The notes: a model not told the origin generated them from the letters alone. DNA of 64,000 nucleotides from Bradyrhizobium sp. (GCF_030646015.1 NZ_JAUSLT010000087.1:1-64000), one strand, 5' to 3'. Numbered from the stretch's first letter, positions 1 through 8,499 are shown. A program made the numbers and translations.

Positions 1-195
1 GCACCGGATTCCCTGTCCCTCGCCGCGACGCTAGCGCATCCGCGAAACTCGGTTGCCCAACCGGCCGATATGCCATCCCAGCCCTCTCCACAGCTAGGTC
101 GCCAGTGAATCGCAGATTCGCCTTTATGCAAAGCTCTCGCAAGCGAGCGGGAGAGGGGCGCACCGGCGATGCTGCTAAATTGAGATCCTATTCGA

Positions 196-1452
196 TCAAG
201 CCTGGTCCAACCCATACAGCGTATGCAGCGTGCGTACCGCGAGTTCGGTATACGCCGCGTCGATCAGCACCGAAAACTTGATTTCGGAGGTGGTGATGGC
301 GCGGATGTTTATGTTGCGGGCGGCCAGGGCTGCGAACGCCTGCGCCGCGACGCCGGCATGGCTGCGCATGCCGCTGCCGATCACCGAGACCTTGGTCACG
401 TCGGTGGCGCTGTCGAGCCGGGCATAGCCGATGGCGGCCTTGGCTGCCGTGATGGTGTCGCGGGCGCGGGCATAGTCCGAGGCCGGCACCGTGAAGGTGA
501 GGTCGGTGGTCTTGCCGTCTTCCGAGACGTTCTGCACGATCATGTCGACGTTGATATTGGCTTCCGCCAGCGGGCCGAAGATCGCCGCGGCGATGCCGGG
601 CTTGTCCTCGATCTGGCGGACGGAAATCTGGGCTTCGTCCTTGGAAAAGGCGATGCCCGTGACGACGTGGCTTTCCATGATTTCCTCCTCGCTGCAGATC
701 AGCGTGCCCGGCGGCTGATTAGCGTGCGGGTCGATATCCTCGGGCTTGTCGAAACTGGAGCGGACGAAAATCGGCATGTTGTGCACCATGCCGAGTTCCA
801 CCGAGCGGACCTGCAGCACCTTGGCGCCCTGCGACGCCAGTTCCAGCATGTCCTCGAACGCGATCCGGTCGAGCCGGCGGGCTTTTGGAACCACGCGCGG
901 GTCGGTGGTGTAGACGCCATCGACGTCGGTATAGATGTCGCAGCGGTCGGCATGGATCGCGGCGGCGATCGCCACCGCCGAAGTGTCGGAACCGCCGCGC
1001 CCGAGCGTGGTGATTCGCTGCGTGGCGGGATTGATGCCCTGGAAGCCGGCGATCACGGCGACTTCCTTGCGGTCCTTGAAACGGTTGATCAGCTCGGCGC
1101 CGTCGATCTCGAGAATCCGGGCCGAGGCGTGGGCGTCGCTGGTCCGAATCGGGATCTGCCAGCCCTGCCAGGAGCGCGCCTGGATGCCGAGCGCCTGCAG
1201 CGCGATCGCCAGCAGGCCGGCGGTGACCTGTTCGCCGGAGGCCACCACGGCGTCATATTCGCGCGCGTCATGCATCGGCGACGCCTCGCGGCACCATTCC
1301 ACCAGCTCATTGGTCTTGCCGGCCATCGCGGATACCACCACGGCGACCTCGTGGCCGGCGTCGACCTCGCGCTTCACATGGCGCGCGACGTTGCGGATAC
1401 GTTCGATATTGGCGACGGATGTGCCGCCGAATTTCATCACGAGGCGGCCCAT
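196..1452 (-). CDS. lysC: Aspartate kinase
   Basis: Phosphorylates L-aspartate, the first step to lysine, threonine, methionine and diaminopimelate, in the cytoplasm. The 418-residue product opens with the KFGGTSV nucleotide-binding signature (about residues 7-13) and has TTLGRGGSDTSAV in the kinase core. Two C-terminal ACT domains follow, one starting near ITGIAFSKDEAQISV and one near KVSVIGSGMRSHAG; in this family they give lysine/threonine feedback control. I chose the ATG at 1452, because it places MGRLVMKFGGTSV at the N-terminus as in relatives; the frame is open to a TTG at 1560, but the extra residues look unrelated. It is divergent from the PH-domain gene and ubiG, a neighbourhood I associate with Bradyrhizobium-type genomes. 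Very confident. Confidence 0.97.
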   Translation of the reverse strand: MGRLVMKFGGTSVANIERIRNVARHVKREVDAGHEVAVVVSAMAGKTNELVEWCREASPMHDAREYDAVVASGEQVTAGLLAIALQALGIQARSWQGWQIPIRTSDAHASARILEIDGAELINRFKDRKEVAVIAGFQGINPATQRITTLGRGGSDTSAVAIAAAIHADRCDIYTDVDGVYTTDPRVVPKARRLDRIAFEDMLELASQGAKVLQVRSVELGMVHNMPIFVRSSFDKPEDIDPHANQPPGTLICSEEEIMESHVVTGIAFSKDEAQISVRQIEDKPGIAAAIFGPLAEANINVDMIVQNVSEDGKTTDLTFTVPASDYARARDTITAAKAAIGYARLDSATDVTKVSVIGSGMRSHAGVAAQAFAALAARNINIRAITTSEIKFSVLIDAAYTELAVRTLHTLYGLDQA

Positions 1453-1637
1453 GACGACTGGTGCATTCCCTGAGGGGTTGAGTATGGTGGCCGGCGCGCA
1501 AAACCAGAGCGCGCCGCCCGAAAGGCGCGTATACATAACGGCGCGGTTGCGGGCAAGCAACCGGATCCCGGCTATCCCTCGGCTATTCCCCGGGATTGGC
1601 GGGAATGCAGCGGTTCTGAGGTAATTGAGGCCAGCGT

Positions 1638-2105
1638 ATGGGGCGTTATATCGACGATATCCTGCAGCCCGGCGAGAAGGTGCTGTATTCGACCAACACG
1701 CACTGGATCTTCTTCCTGCCGGCGATCACGGGCTGGATCGTGGCCATTGCGTTCTTTGTGGTGTCGGGAATGGTCCCGGGCGGCACCCCGATGCTGCTGT
1801 CCCTGTCGATGTCGGCGCTCTCGGCGATTTTCGCGCTGTACAAGACCGCAACCGCCTGGTTCCACCGCTGGACCACCGAGACCGACGTCACCAATCTGCG
1901 CGTCGTCCACAAGACCGGGTTCATCCAGCGGCAGACATTCGAGATGAGTCTCGACAAGGTCGAGAGCGTCGACGTCAACCAGAGCATTCTCGGCCGCATC
2001 CTCAACTACGGCAACGTGTCGATCTTCGGCGTCGGCGAGGGCAACAAGACCATCGACACCATTGCCTCGCCGCTCGAATTCCGCAACCACATCACCGCGC
2101 GATAG
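1638..2105 (+). CDS. PH domain-containing (bPH2/DUF304-like) membrane protein
   Basis: A 155-residue protein with an N-terminal segment (MGRYIDDILQPGEKVLYSTN), two hydrophobic helices at about residues 20-65 (WIFFLPAITGWIVAIAFFVV, then a second one ending near LYKTA), and a C-terminal bacterial pleckstrin-homology-like domain (WTTETDVTNLRVVHKTGFI ... LDKVESVDV). The pattern of a two-helix hairpin before a cytoplasmic domain with TDVTNLRVVHK is typical of the bPH2/YdbS-like family, whose biochemical role is mostly unknown. It ends 16 bp before ubiG on the same strand, so the two are probably co-transcribed. The function cannot be refined from sequence. Confidence 0.88.
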   Translation: MGRYIDDILQPGEKVLYSTNTHWIFFLPAITGWIVAIAFFVVSGMVPGGTPMLLSLSMSALSAIFALYKTATAWFHRWTTETDVTNLRVVHKTGFIQRQTFEMSLDKVESVDVNQSILGRILNYGNVSIFGVGEGNKTIDTIASPLEFRNHITAR

Positions 2106-2121
2106 GAGCGGCGCGCAATCC

Positions 2122-2943
2122 ATGGCCATGCAACAGAATCCTGCCAATTTTTCCGGCGCGTCCGCATCCCCGGGCGCTACTGCATCCCCGGGCGCTACTG
2201 CGTCCCCGGGCGCAGCGGCGTCTACCGTCGACCCCGCCGAGATCGCGAAATTCTCGAAACTGTCGGACGAATGGTGGGATCCCAACGGCAAGATGGCGCC
2301 GTTGCACAAGATCAATCCGCTGCGGCTGACCTATATCCGCGACGCCGCCTGCCGCAAGTTCGAGCGCAACGTCAAAAGCCTGAATTGCCTGTCCGGCCTG
2401 CGCATCCTCGATATCGGCTGCGGCGCCGGCCTGCTTTGCGAGCCGTTCACCCGGCTCGGCGCCCAGGTGATCGGCGTCGATCCGTCCGCCACCAACATCG
2501 CGGCGGCGAAATTGCACGCCGACAAGGCCCATCTGTCGATCGATTATCGCTGCACCACCGTCGAGGAGATGGACGTGCGCGAACGCTTCGACATCGTGCT
2601 GGCGATGGAGGTGATCGAGCACGTCAGCGACGTCGGCATGTTCCTCAATCGCTGCGCGGCGATGCTGAAGCCCGGCGGCATGATGGTGGTCTCGACGCTG
2701 AACCGCAACTGGAAGAGCTTCGCGCTCGCCATCGTCGGCGCCGAAGACGTGCTGCGCTGGCTGCCGCGCGGCACCCATCAATGGGACAAATTCGTCACCC
2801 CCGACGAACTGACGCACCATCTGCACAACAACAAGCTCGGGATCACCGAGCAGGCCGGCGTGGTCTACTCACCGTTCGCCGATAAATGGAGCCTCTCGTC
2901 CGACATGGACGTGAACTACATGGTGGTGGCGGAGGGGATTTAA
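2122..2943 (+). CDS. ubiG: Ubiquinone biosynthesis O-methyltransferase (bifunctional UbiG)
   Basis: SAM-dependent O-methyltransferase acting on two hydroxyl groups during ubiquinone synthesis, probably at the inner face of the membrane. The 273-residue product has the family N-terminus after a leader (FSKLSDEWWDPNGKMAPLHKINPLR), SAM motif I RILDIGCGAG at residues 94-103, and then VIGVDPS and VLAMEVIEHV. The ATG at 2122 was chosen because GGAG lies about 13 bp upstream and the frame before it overlaps the preceding gene. An in-frame ATG at 2128 is also possible. The first about 35 residues are an Ala/Ser/Pro/Gly tract from an 18-bp tandem repeat and precede the conserved enzyme, so they are an unusual, probably disordered extension. 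Confidence 0.96.
   Translation: MAMQQNPANFSGASASPGATASPGATASPGAAASTVDPAEIAKFSKLSDEWWDPNGKMAPLHKINPLRLTYIRDAACRKFERNVKSLNCLSGLRILDIGCGAGLLCEPFTRLGAQVIGVDPSATNIAAAKLHADKAHLSIDYRCTTVEEMDVRERFDIVLAMEVIEHVSDVGMFLNRCAAMLKPGGMMVVSTLNRNWKSFALAIVGAEDVLRWLPRGTHQWDKFVTPDELTHHLHNNKLGITEQAGVVYSPFADKWSLSSDMDVNYMVVAEGI
2164..2217 (+). repeat. 18-bp tandem repeat inside ubiG
   Basis: Three consecutive 18-bp units (2164-2181, 2182-2199, 2200-2217). The first two are identical (gcatccccgggcgctact) and the third has diverged at its 3' end. In frame they encode ASPGAT, ASPGAT and ASPGAA, so copy-number change would not shift the reading frame. Confidence 0.95.
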
Positions 2944-2949
2944 TCTCTT

Positions 2950-3123
2950 ACCCTCCCCTGGAGGGGGAGGGTCGGCGCGCAGCGGAAGATGCGCGACGGG
3001 GTGGGGTGACGGTCCCTCAACCCGCGGACCTGTTCGAACGAGAGACTGTCACCCCACCCCGACCGCTCCGGACGATGCTGCGCATCGCCGGGCGCGGTCG
3101 ACCCTCCCCCACCAGGGGAGGGT
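2950..3123. repeat. Inverted-repeat element, family A (copy 1)
   Basis: An imperfect long palindrome between ubiG and the DMT transporter gene. The outer arms are ccctcccctggagggggagg and its near-complement before 3123. Inner arms carry gacggggtggggtgacggt and, inverted, gactgtcaccccaccccg. Sister copies lie at 4046-4232, 17358-17535 and 48300-48449. No coding potential is evident. Confidence 0.9.
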
Positions 3124-3138
3124 GAAGCAGGTCCCCCC

Positions 3139-4038
3139 ATGTTCACCCTCGCCTCGCTCTGGATTCCCTTCACCATCGTTGCTGCGCTCGGCCAGGTCGC
3201 GCGCAATGCGATGCAGCGGCAGCTGACCGGGCCGCTCGGCACCTGGGGCGCCACCAATATCCGCTTCCTGTTTGGCTTTCCGTTCTCGATCCTGTTCTTC
3301 GTTGTCGTGATTTTCGCCACCGGCGATGCGGTGCCATGGCCGACCGCTTCGTTCTTTCCTTGGCTGCTGCTCGGCGCGCTCAGCCAGATCGCCGCCACCG
3401 CCCTGATGCTGCTGGCGATGAATGACCGTTCCTTCGTGGTGACGACGGCGTATCTGAAGACCGAGGCGATCCAGACGGCGATCTTCGGCTTTGTCTTTCT
3501 CGGCGATCACCTCACCACGCTGAAGGTGATCGCGATCGTGATCGCCACCGTCGGCGTGGTCATCACCGCGCTGCGGCCGGGCGGCGAAAAGGGTTTTGCC
3601 GAGTTGAAGCCGACCATCATCGGCCTGGTGGCCGCGGCCTTCTTCGCGCTGTCGGCGATCGGCTTTCGCGGCGCCATCATCACGGTGCCCGGCGTCTCCT
3701 TCGTGACGGCCGCGACCTATACGCTGGTCTGGGGGCTGTTCGTGCAGACCTTGGTGCTGACGATCTATCTGCTGACGCGGGCGCCCGACGTGCTGAAAAA
3801 AATCTTCGGCCTGTGGAAGCCCTCGATGCTGGCGGGCTTCATGGGCGCGTTCGCCTCGCAATTCTGGTTCCTGGCGTTCGCGCTGACGGCGGCCGCCAAT
3901 GTGCGCACGCTGGCGCTGGTCGAGGTGCTGTTCGCGCAGGCGGTGTCGTATTATTCGTTCAAGCAGGCGCTGTCGGCGCGCGAATTGTCCGGCATCGCAC
4001 TGATCGTGATCGGCGTGGCCATGCTGGTGGCGGTGTAA
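3139..4038 (+). CDS. DMT-superfamily (EamA-like) transporter
   Basis: A 299-residue, almost wholly hydrophobic protein with about ten predicted transmembrane helices in two repeated halves, typical of EamA/RhaT-type drug/metabolite transporters of the inner membrane. Helices can be read at FTIVAALGQVA, FLFGFPFSILFFVVVIFATG, WLLLGALSQIAATALMLLAM, VIAIVIATVGVVITAL and near the C-terminus LSGIALIVIGVAMLVAV. The sentence SFVVTTAYLKTEAIQTAIFG before the fifth helix resembles the conserved EamA half-repeat junction. Substrate and direction of transport cannot be told. It stands alone, flanked by two family A inverted repeats. The ATG at 3139 is the only sensible start, although it lacks a strong Shine-Dalgarno sequence. 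Confidence 0.9.
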   Translation: MFTLASLWIPFTIVAALGQVARNAMQRQLTGPLGTWGATNIRFLFGFPFSILFFVVVIFATGDAVPWPTASFFPWLLLGALSQIAATALMLLAMNDRSFVVTTAYLKTEAIQTAIFGFVFLGDHLTTLKVIAIVIATVGVVITALRPGGEKGFAELKPTIIGLVAAAFFALSAIGFRGAIITVPGVSFVTAATYTLVWGLFVQTLVLTIYLLTRAPDVLKKIFGLWKPSMLAGFMGAFASQFWFLAFALTAAANVRTLALVEVLFAQAVSYYSFKQALSARELSGIALIVIGVAMLVAV

Positions 4039-4045
4039 CGACCTT

Positions 4046-4232
4046 CCCCCTCCCCTGGAGGGGGAGGGTCGGCTCACATTGAGCGCAGCGAAATGTGAGA
4101 CGGGGTGGGGTGACGGTCTCTCAACTCGGGCACTGTTCAGGATGAGAGACCGTCACCCCACCCCGCCGCTCATTTCATTCGCGTCGACCCAAGAGCGAGC
4201 TTCGCTCGTCTCGACCCCTCCAGGGGAGGGTA
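4046..4232. repeat. Inverted-repeat element, family A (copy 2)
   Basis: A near-palindromic element between the convergent DMT transporter and DUF1178 genes. Its left arm has the same ccctggagggggagggtcgg core as copy 1. The centre reads tctctcaactcggg...gatgagagaccgtcacc, and the right arm ends ctccaggggagggt. The element may form the terminator structure for both genes, but there is no clear T-run. Confidence 0.9.
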
Positions 4233-4239
4233 AGAAAGA

Positions 4240-4719
4240 TCAATTCCTGTCGTCCGGCAGCACCGGCAGCGGCGACACTTCGACGCCTTCGTCGATCAGG
4301 GAGCGGGCTTCCTCGGGCGAGGCCTCGCCGTAGATCGGGCGGTGCTCGATATCGCCGTAGTGCATTTTGCGCGCTTCATGGGGGAAACGCTCGCCGACAT
4401 TGTCGGCGTTCTTGACGATATGGTCGCGCAATTCCTTCAGCTTGGCGCGCAGTTCGCGCTCCTGCGCCATCAACAGCGGGGTCGATCCCGGTGCGGTGAC
4501 CTCGGCGGGCTGCGCCGGTGCCGGAACGTCGGTAACCTGGCTGTCGCGGCCCTTCTTGCTGACGATCTGCGGCGCCATGATCGCCCGCTCGACTTTTGCC
4601 GACCCGCAAACCGGGCAGTTCACCAGCTTGCGCTTCTCCTGGCTCTCATAGGCCGACGAGCTCTGGAACCAGCTTTCGAAGGTGTGGCCGCGGTCGCAAT
4701 GCAGGCTGTACCGGATCAT
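4240..4719 (-). CDS. DUF1178 family protein
   Basis: A 159-residue protein beginning MIRYSLHCDRGHTFESWFQS, with a zinc-ribbon-like pair of cysteines in the N-terminal part (C8 and NCPVCGSAKVERA at about residues 34-46). The linker is poorly conserved (PAPAQPAEVTAPGS). The C-terminal block ends HYGDIEHRPIYGEASPEEARSLIDEGVEVSPLP, which is the DUF1178 signature as I know it. The function is unknown. The start overlaps the stop of the nitrilase gene by 4 bp (ATGA), indicating translational coupling. It is the last gene of the comF-grxC-nitrilase-DUF1178 operon, a conserved order in this order of bacteria. Confidence 0.92.
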   Translation of the reverse strand: MIRYSLHCDRGHTFESWFQSSSAYESQEKRKLVNCPVCGSAKVERAIMAPQIVSKKGRDSQVTDVPAPAQPAEVTAPGSTPLLMAQERELRAKLKELRDHIVKNADNVGERFPHEARKMHYGDIEHRPIYGEASPEEARSLIDEGVEVSPLPVLPDDRN

Positions 4720-5594
4720 GACGATCCTCGCACCAGATGCAGATGCTCCGGACCGGCCTTCGGATCGGCGATGCTGAAACGCCGGCCATGCTGCAGCGAC
4801 GGCACCGTCTTGCGCGCGGTCTCCACAAGGGACGGATCGATCTTCGCCAGGAACACGCCCGGCTCGGCGCCGCCCTCGGCGAGGATCTCGCCCCAGGGGG
4901 CGACGATCAGCGAGTGGCCATAGGTCTCGCGCTTGTTCTCGTGCAGGCCGGCCTGCGCCGCGGCAAAGACAAAACAGCCGGTCTCGATGGCGCGGGCGCG
5001 CAGCAGCGTGTGCCAGTGCGCCTCGCCGGTCTTTTTGGTGAAGGCGGAAGGCACGGTGAGGAACGAGGCGCCGCTTTCGGCCAGCGCCCGGTACAGCGCC
5101 GGAAAGCGCAAATCGTAGCAGATGGTCAGGCCGATACGGCCCCAGGGCAGGTCGGAGATCACGGCGGTCTCGCCCGGCTGGTAATTGGCGGATTCGCGAT
5201 AGCTTTCGCCGCCGGGCAGGTCGATATCGAACATGTGGATCTTGTCGTAGCTCGCCAGCACCATGCCGTCCGGGCCGATCAGGAACGAGCGGTTGACGGC
5301 CTTTTCCGGCGAAAAGCGCAGCGCCAGCGACCCGACATGGAGATGGATTTTCAGTTCCCGGGCGAGCGCGCGATAGGCCTTCAGCGACAGGTCGTCTTCC
5401 TCCGGCGCGAGATGCTCGAACAGCGCCTTGCGGTTCAGCTGCATCATGTTGCTGACCTCGGGGGTCTGCACATAGTCGGCGCCCTGGGCTGCGGCCTCGC
5501 GGATCAGCTGGGTGGCTTGTTCGAGGCTGGGACCCGGCAACAGCCCGGTGCGCATCTGCACCATGGCGGCGGTAAAGCTGAGGTCAGTGCTCAT
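4716..5594 (-). CDS. Carbon-nitrogen hydrolase (nitrilase superfamily, Nit-like)
   Basis: A 292-residue cytoplasmic amidase of the Nit1/omega-amidase type. In related enzymes the reaction is hydrolysis of deaminated glutathione or omega-amides of 2-oxo acids. The Glu-Lys-Cys catalytic triad is visible: Glu in VQTPEVSNMM, Lys in SYDKIHMFDIDLP, and Cys in IGLTICYDLRFPALYR. The C-terminal WGEILAEGGAEPGVFLAKID is also family-typical. I chose the ATG at 5594, because it overlaps the grxC stop by one base (TGATG), giving MSTDLSFTAAMVQM; an upstream start would add residues read from inside grxC. Pairing with glutaredoxin supports a role in glutathione repair, though this is inference. Confidence 0.95.
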   Translation of the reverse strand: MSTDLSFTAAMVQMRTGLLPGPSLEQATQLIREAAAQGADYVQTPEVSNMMQLNRKALFEHLAPEEDDLSLKAYRALARELKIHLHVGSLALRFSPEKAVNRSFLIGPDGMVLASYDKIHMFDIDLPGGESYRESANYQPGETAVISDLPWGRIGLTICYDLRFPALYRALAESGASFLTVPSAFTKKTGEAHWHTLLRARAIETGCFVFAAAQAGLHENKRETYGHSLIVAPWGEILAEGGAEPGVFLAKIDPSLVETARKTVPSLQHGRRFSIADPKAGPEHLHLVRGSS

Positions 5595-5866
5595 CAATTG
5601 GCCTTCTCGCCCGCGAGCAACGAATCGAGCTTGCCCGCGCGGTCGAGGGCGTAAAGCTCGTCGCAACCACCGACATGGCTATCGCCGATCCAGATCTGCG
5701 GAAAGGTCGCGCCCATGCCGGCGCGATCCCACATCTGCTGGCGAAGCGCCGGATCGGTGGCGACATCGTGTTCTGTGAACGCGGCTTTTTTGCGCGCCAG
5801 CAGCGATTTGGCGGCGGTGCAATAGCCGCAGCCCGGACGGGTATAGATTTCGATGGCAGCGGTCAT
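5594..5866 (-). CDS. grxC: Glutaredoxin 3
   Basis: A 90-residue thiol-disulfide oxidoreductase that uses glutathione to reduce disulfides and mixed disulfides in the cytoplasm. The active site reads CGYC within IYTRPGCGYCTAAKSLLARK (residues 13-16); Gly replaces the usual Pro of CPYC. The cis-Pro region TFPQIWIGDSHVGGCDEL is intact. I chose the ATG at 5866, which gives MTAAIEIYTRPG; the frame continues upstream but into sequence that does not resemble the family. The stop and the downstream nitrilase start share one base. The gap to comF upstream is 43 bp, so all four genes are likely one operon. Confidence 0.96.
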   Translation of the reverse strand: MTAAIEIYTRPGCGYCTAAKSLLARKKAAFTEHDVATDPALRQQMWDRAGMGATFPQIWIGDSHVGGCDELYALDRAGKLDSLLAGEKAN

Positions 5867-5909
5867 GTCGCGCTCGACTGTTCCAGTGATCCCGGCTTGA
5901 AGTATCTGA

Positions 5910-6719
5910 TTATATGGGGGCTTTGAAGGTGTCCACAACCCGGGCGAAGACCAGCACGTCGACCGAAGCAGCTTTCGCGCGCAACAGCGCCCGCGCGCAG
6001 GCATCGGTCGTCGCCCCCGTGGTCAGGACGTCGTCGATCAGCACCACGCGGCGGCCCTGAATGTCGGCGGCACGATCGGGCGCGACCTTGAAGGCGCCCT
6101 GTACGTTGCTGGCGCGCTGCGACCGCGACAGCCCGATCTGCTGCTGGGTCGGCCGTACCCGCCGCAGCGCCTCGGCAGCCAGTTTGACGCCGGTCTGGCG
6201 TTCGATCACCCGCGCCAGCGCACCGGACTGGTTGTAGCGGCGGCTCCAGCCGCGCCGCCAGTGCAGCGGCACCGGAACCAGCACGTCGGCCTCGCCGAGC
6301 AGCTCGCGGCCGGCCCGCGCCATCCAGCGGCCCATCGCGGGCGCGAGATCAGTGCGGTCCTGGTATTTCAGGGCATGCACCAGCGTGCGGGCGACGTCGT
6401 CATAGCGCACCGCGGCGCGGGCGCGCGCATAGGCCGGCGGATTGGCGATCGCCTCCATCGACAAAAGATCCGGGCCGGGATCGTAGACGAAGGGAATGCC
6501 GAGCCGCGGGCAATAAGGCGGTGCGATGAACGACAGCTTGGCCCAGCATCCGGCACAGACGCCTTCGCCATCGACCGGCTCGCGGCAGGCGACGCACAAA
6601 GTCGGCAGCGCGATGTCGAGCGCGAGTTTTGCGGCGTGCGCCCACGCCCCGTGCGCGAGGCGCCATGCGCCGCGCAGATGGCCGGTGAGGGAGCGGGACG
6701 GTGATGTCTGGGCGTCCAT
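5910..6719 (-). CDS. comF: ComF family phosphoribosyltransferase-like protein
   Basis: A 269-residue protein with an N-terminal cysteine pair typical of ComF (LCVACREPVDGEGVCAGCW, likely zinc-binding) and a C-terminal type I phosphoribosyltransferase domain with the PRPP-binding motif VVLIDDVLTTGAT at residues 225-237. The block between (DVLVPVPLHWRRGWSRRYNQS ... QIGLSRSQRASNVQGAF) is the most conserved ComF region. In naturally competent bacteria ComF assists DNA uptake, but the gene is widespread in Alphaproteobacteria without shown competence, so its role here is uncertain. It is the first gene of the operon that continues into grxC. Confidence 0.94.
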   Translation of the reverse strand: MDAQTSPSRSLTGHLRGAWRLAHGAWAHAAKLALDIALPTLCVACREPVDGEGVCAGCWAKLSFIAPPYCPRLGIPFVYDPGPDLLSMEAIANPPAYARARAAVRYDDVARTLVHALKYQDRTDLAPAMGRWMARAGRELLGEADVLVPVPLHWRRGWSRRYNQSGALARVIERQTGVKLAAEALRRVRPTQQQIGLSRSQRASNVQGAFKVAPDRAADIQGRRVVLIDDVLTTGATTDACARALLRAKAASVDVLVFARVVDTFKAPI

Positions 6720-6770
6720 GGGATGAGGCTAACGTTGGCTCCATCAACTCTCAAGCAACAAAGTCGGCAT

Positions 6771-6896
6771 CGTGCCCCGGATGCAGCGCAGCGCGAAGCG
6801 GTGCGCTGCTGAGCCGGGGCCCATCTTCTTTAGCCGCATCTGGGTCCCGGCTCAGCGGAGCAGCGCAAGAGCGCTGCACCGCGTCCGGAACACGAG
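6771..6896. repeat. Inverted-repeat element, family C variant (copy 1)
   Basis: Imperfect palindrome in the divergent gap between comF and the methyltransferase gene. The left arm is gtgccccggatgcagcg...gagccggggcccat and the right arm is tgggtcccggctcagcgg...gcgtccgg. It shares the (g)gggaccCAT / ATGGGTccc inner arms of family C but has a different outer stem. Confidence 0.75.
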
Positions 6897-6934
6897 ATTG
6901 CATTTGACCCGCCGGCCGGCGTACCAACCCGGTC

Positions 6935-7786
6935 ATGGCCCCGAGTCCAACCGCAGCCCCCCTCCTGTTCGACCGCGCTTTGCTGCGGGCTCGGCAGTCG
7001 CGTGCGTTGGCGCTGGGCCCCGCGACCTTCCTGCTCGATCGCGTCGCCGAGGATATGGCGGAGCGGCTGCAGGCGGTGCTGCGCGAATTCAGGGATGCTG
7101 CCGATATCGGCACATCAGGCGCACAGCTGCGTACCGCGTTGTCCGGCCGCGTCGAAGCGCTCGCGTCGGTCGATCTGCCCGACGTCGAAAGCCGGGGGCT
7201 CGCACTCGCGCCGCAGTCGCTCGATCTCGCGGTATCGGCGCTGGCGTTTCAGTTCGTCAACGACCTGCCTGGGGTGCTGGCGCAAATCCAGCGTGCGCTG
7301 AAACCTGACGGGCTGTTGCTGGCGGCGATGATTGGCGGCGATACGCTGACCGAACTGCGGCAGGCCTTTGCCGCGGCGGAGGCGGAATGTGAAGGCGGCG
7401 TGTCGCCCCGCGTGGCTCCATCAGCCGACCTGCGCGAGATCGGCGCGCTGCTGCAGCGTACAGGCTTTGCGCTGCCGGTGACCGACGTCGACCGTGTCGT
7501 GGTGCGCTATGACAGCGCCTTCGCGCTGATGGCCGATCTCAGGCGGATGGGCGCCACCAATATCCTGGTCGAACGGCGGCGGACGCCGACCCGCCGCGCC
7601 ACGCTGCTGCGGATGGCGCAGATCTACAGCGAGCGTTTTGCGGATTCCGACGGCCGCATCCGCGCCACCTTCGATGTGATCTGGCTGTCCGGCTGGGCGC
7701 CGCATGCGAGTCAGCAGCAGCCGCTGAAGCCGGGTTCGGCGAAAGCCAGCCTGGCCGAGGCGGTGAAGCGGCTTGCGCCCGAATGA
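6935..7786 (+). CDS. SAM-dependent methyltransferase-like protein (NDUFAF5/BioC type)
   Basis: A 283-residue protein resembling the class I methyltransferase fold of the NDUFAF5 group: LFDRALLRARQSRALALGP at the N-terminus, then FLLDRVAEDMAERL, a C-terminal half of the fold in LDLAVSALAFQFVNDLPGVLAQIQRALKPDGLLLAAMIGGDTLTELRQAF, and MADLRRMGATNIL. The usual glycine-rich SAM motif I is not obvious, as the segment after ERLQAVLREF is short and poorly conserved. In mitochondria NDUFAF5 hydroxylates an arginine in complex I, so SAM binding should not be assumed here. The gene is divergent from comF and upstream of a convergent mutT. Confidence 0.87.
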   Translation: MAPSPTAAPLLFDRALLRARQSRALALGPATFLLDRVAEDMAERLQAVLREFRDAADIGTSGAQLRTALSGRVEALASVDLPDVESRGLALAPQSLDLAVSALAFQFVNDLPGVLAQIQRALKPDGLLLAAMIGGDTLTELRQAFAAAEAECEGGVSPRVAPSADLREIGALLQRTGFALPVTDVDRVVVRYDSAFALMADLRRMGATNILVERRRTPTRRATLLRMAQIYSERFADSDGRIRATFDVIWLSGWAPHASQQQPLKPGSAKASLAEAVKRLAPE

Positions 7787-7826
7787 CCTGTCCCAGCGCA
7801 GTATGAGGTACTTTGATACCATCAAT

Positions 7827-7870
7827 CTTACTGTGCATGGGTTGTTTTCGAGATTTTTGTCCAGGCCCTG
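7827..7870 (+). repeat. Short dispersed motif (copy 1)
   Basis: The sequence cttactgtgcatgg then gttgttttcg, a T-run and a following ggccctg recurs at 29563-29609 with one inserted G and a few substitutions. Both copies lie just beyond the end of a + strand gene and before a - strand gene's stop. No open frame covers both copies, so it is a non-coding element. Confidence 0.8.
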
Positions 7871-7901
7871 CAGCGCCCCGCCGAAGGGACGCTTTGCCGG
7901 G

Positions 7902-8312
7902 TCACATCAACAGATCGATCAGATGCGGGATCAGCGGGATGTCCGCCTGCGGCATCGGAAAGTCGCGCAGTTTGTTGGCGCGGACCCAGGCCAGCTGCTG
8001 CCCCTCGCGCGCGATCACCTCGCCGTCCCAGCGCCGGCAGATGTAGAGCGGCATCAGCAGGTGAAAATCATCATAGGCGTGGCTGGCGAAGGTCAGCGGC
8101 GCCAGGCAATCCGCCTTCACGGTGATGCCGATTTCCTCATGCAGTTCCCGGATCAGGGTCGCTTCCGGCCGCTCGCCGCGCTCGATCTTGCCGCCGGGAA
8201 ATTCCCACAGCCCCGCCAGCGCCTTGCCCGGCGGACGCCGGGCGATCAGCACGCGCTTGTCGACATCGACCAGCGCGCAGGCGACCACGAGGGTGAGCTT
8301 GATGTCAGTCAT
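7902..8312 (-). CDS. mutT: 8-oxo-dGTP diphosphatase (Nudix hydrolase)
   Basis: A 136-residue Nudix hydrolase expected to hydrolyse 8-oxo-dGTP and prevent mutation. The complete Nudix box is visible: G41-x5-E47-x7-R55-E56-L-H-E59-E60-I-G62 (GGKIERGERPEATLIRELHE then EIGI). The N-terminal VVACALVDVDKRVLIARRPPGKALAGLWEFPGG contains the RP(P)xGK.LAGLWEFPGGK pattern of MutT proper. The ATG at 8312 gives MTDIKLTLVV; the frame is open upstream, with a CPNC/FEKHPP segment that does not match the family. It is convergent with the methyltransferase gene and divergent from the TadG-like gene. Confidence 0.95.
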   Translation of the reverse strand: MTDIKLTLVVACALVDVDKRVLIARRPPGKALAGLWEFPGGKIERGERPEATLIRELHEEIGITVKADCLAPLTFASHAYDDFHLLMPLYICRRWDGEVIAREGQQLAWVRANKLRDFPMPQADIPLIPHLIDLLM

Positions 8313-8499
8313 GCGCGGCGGATGCTTTTCGAAGACGCGGGTTCCGGCGAATTGCCGGCAGTTGGGACAGGGTTCCTTAACCACCAATTTGCTTACCGCC
8401 AACTTGTTTATTTGCCCTGTTTTTCTGCGATCGGGATAAGCCGACCTTAATGCGCCGCCGCTAGATTTCGCGGGATTTTGAACCGGTCAGGCATCGTTC

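Noticed and set aside
2950..4232. CRISPR-like array from repeated GC-rich blocks
   Set aside because: The blocks are inverted, not direct, repeats with no regular spacers; no cas genes are in the window.
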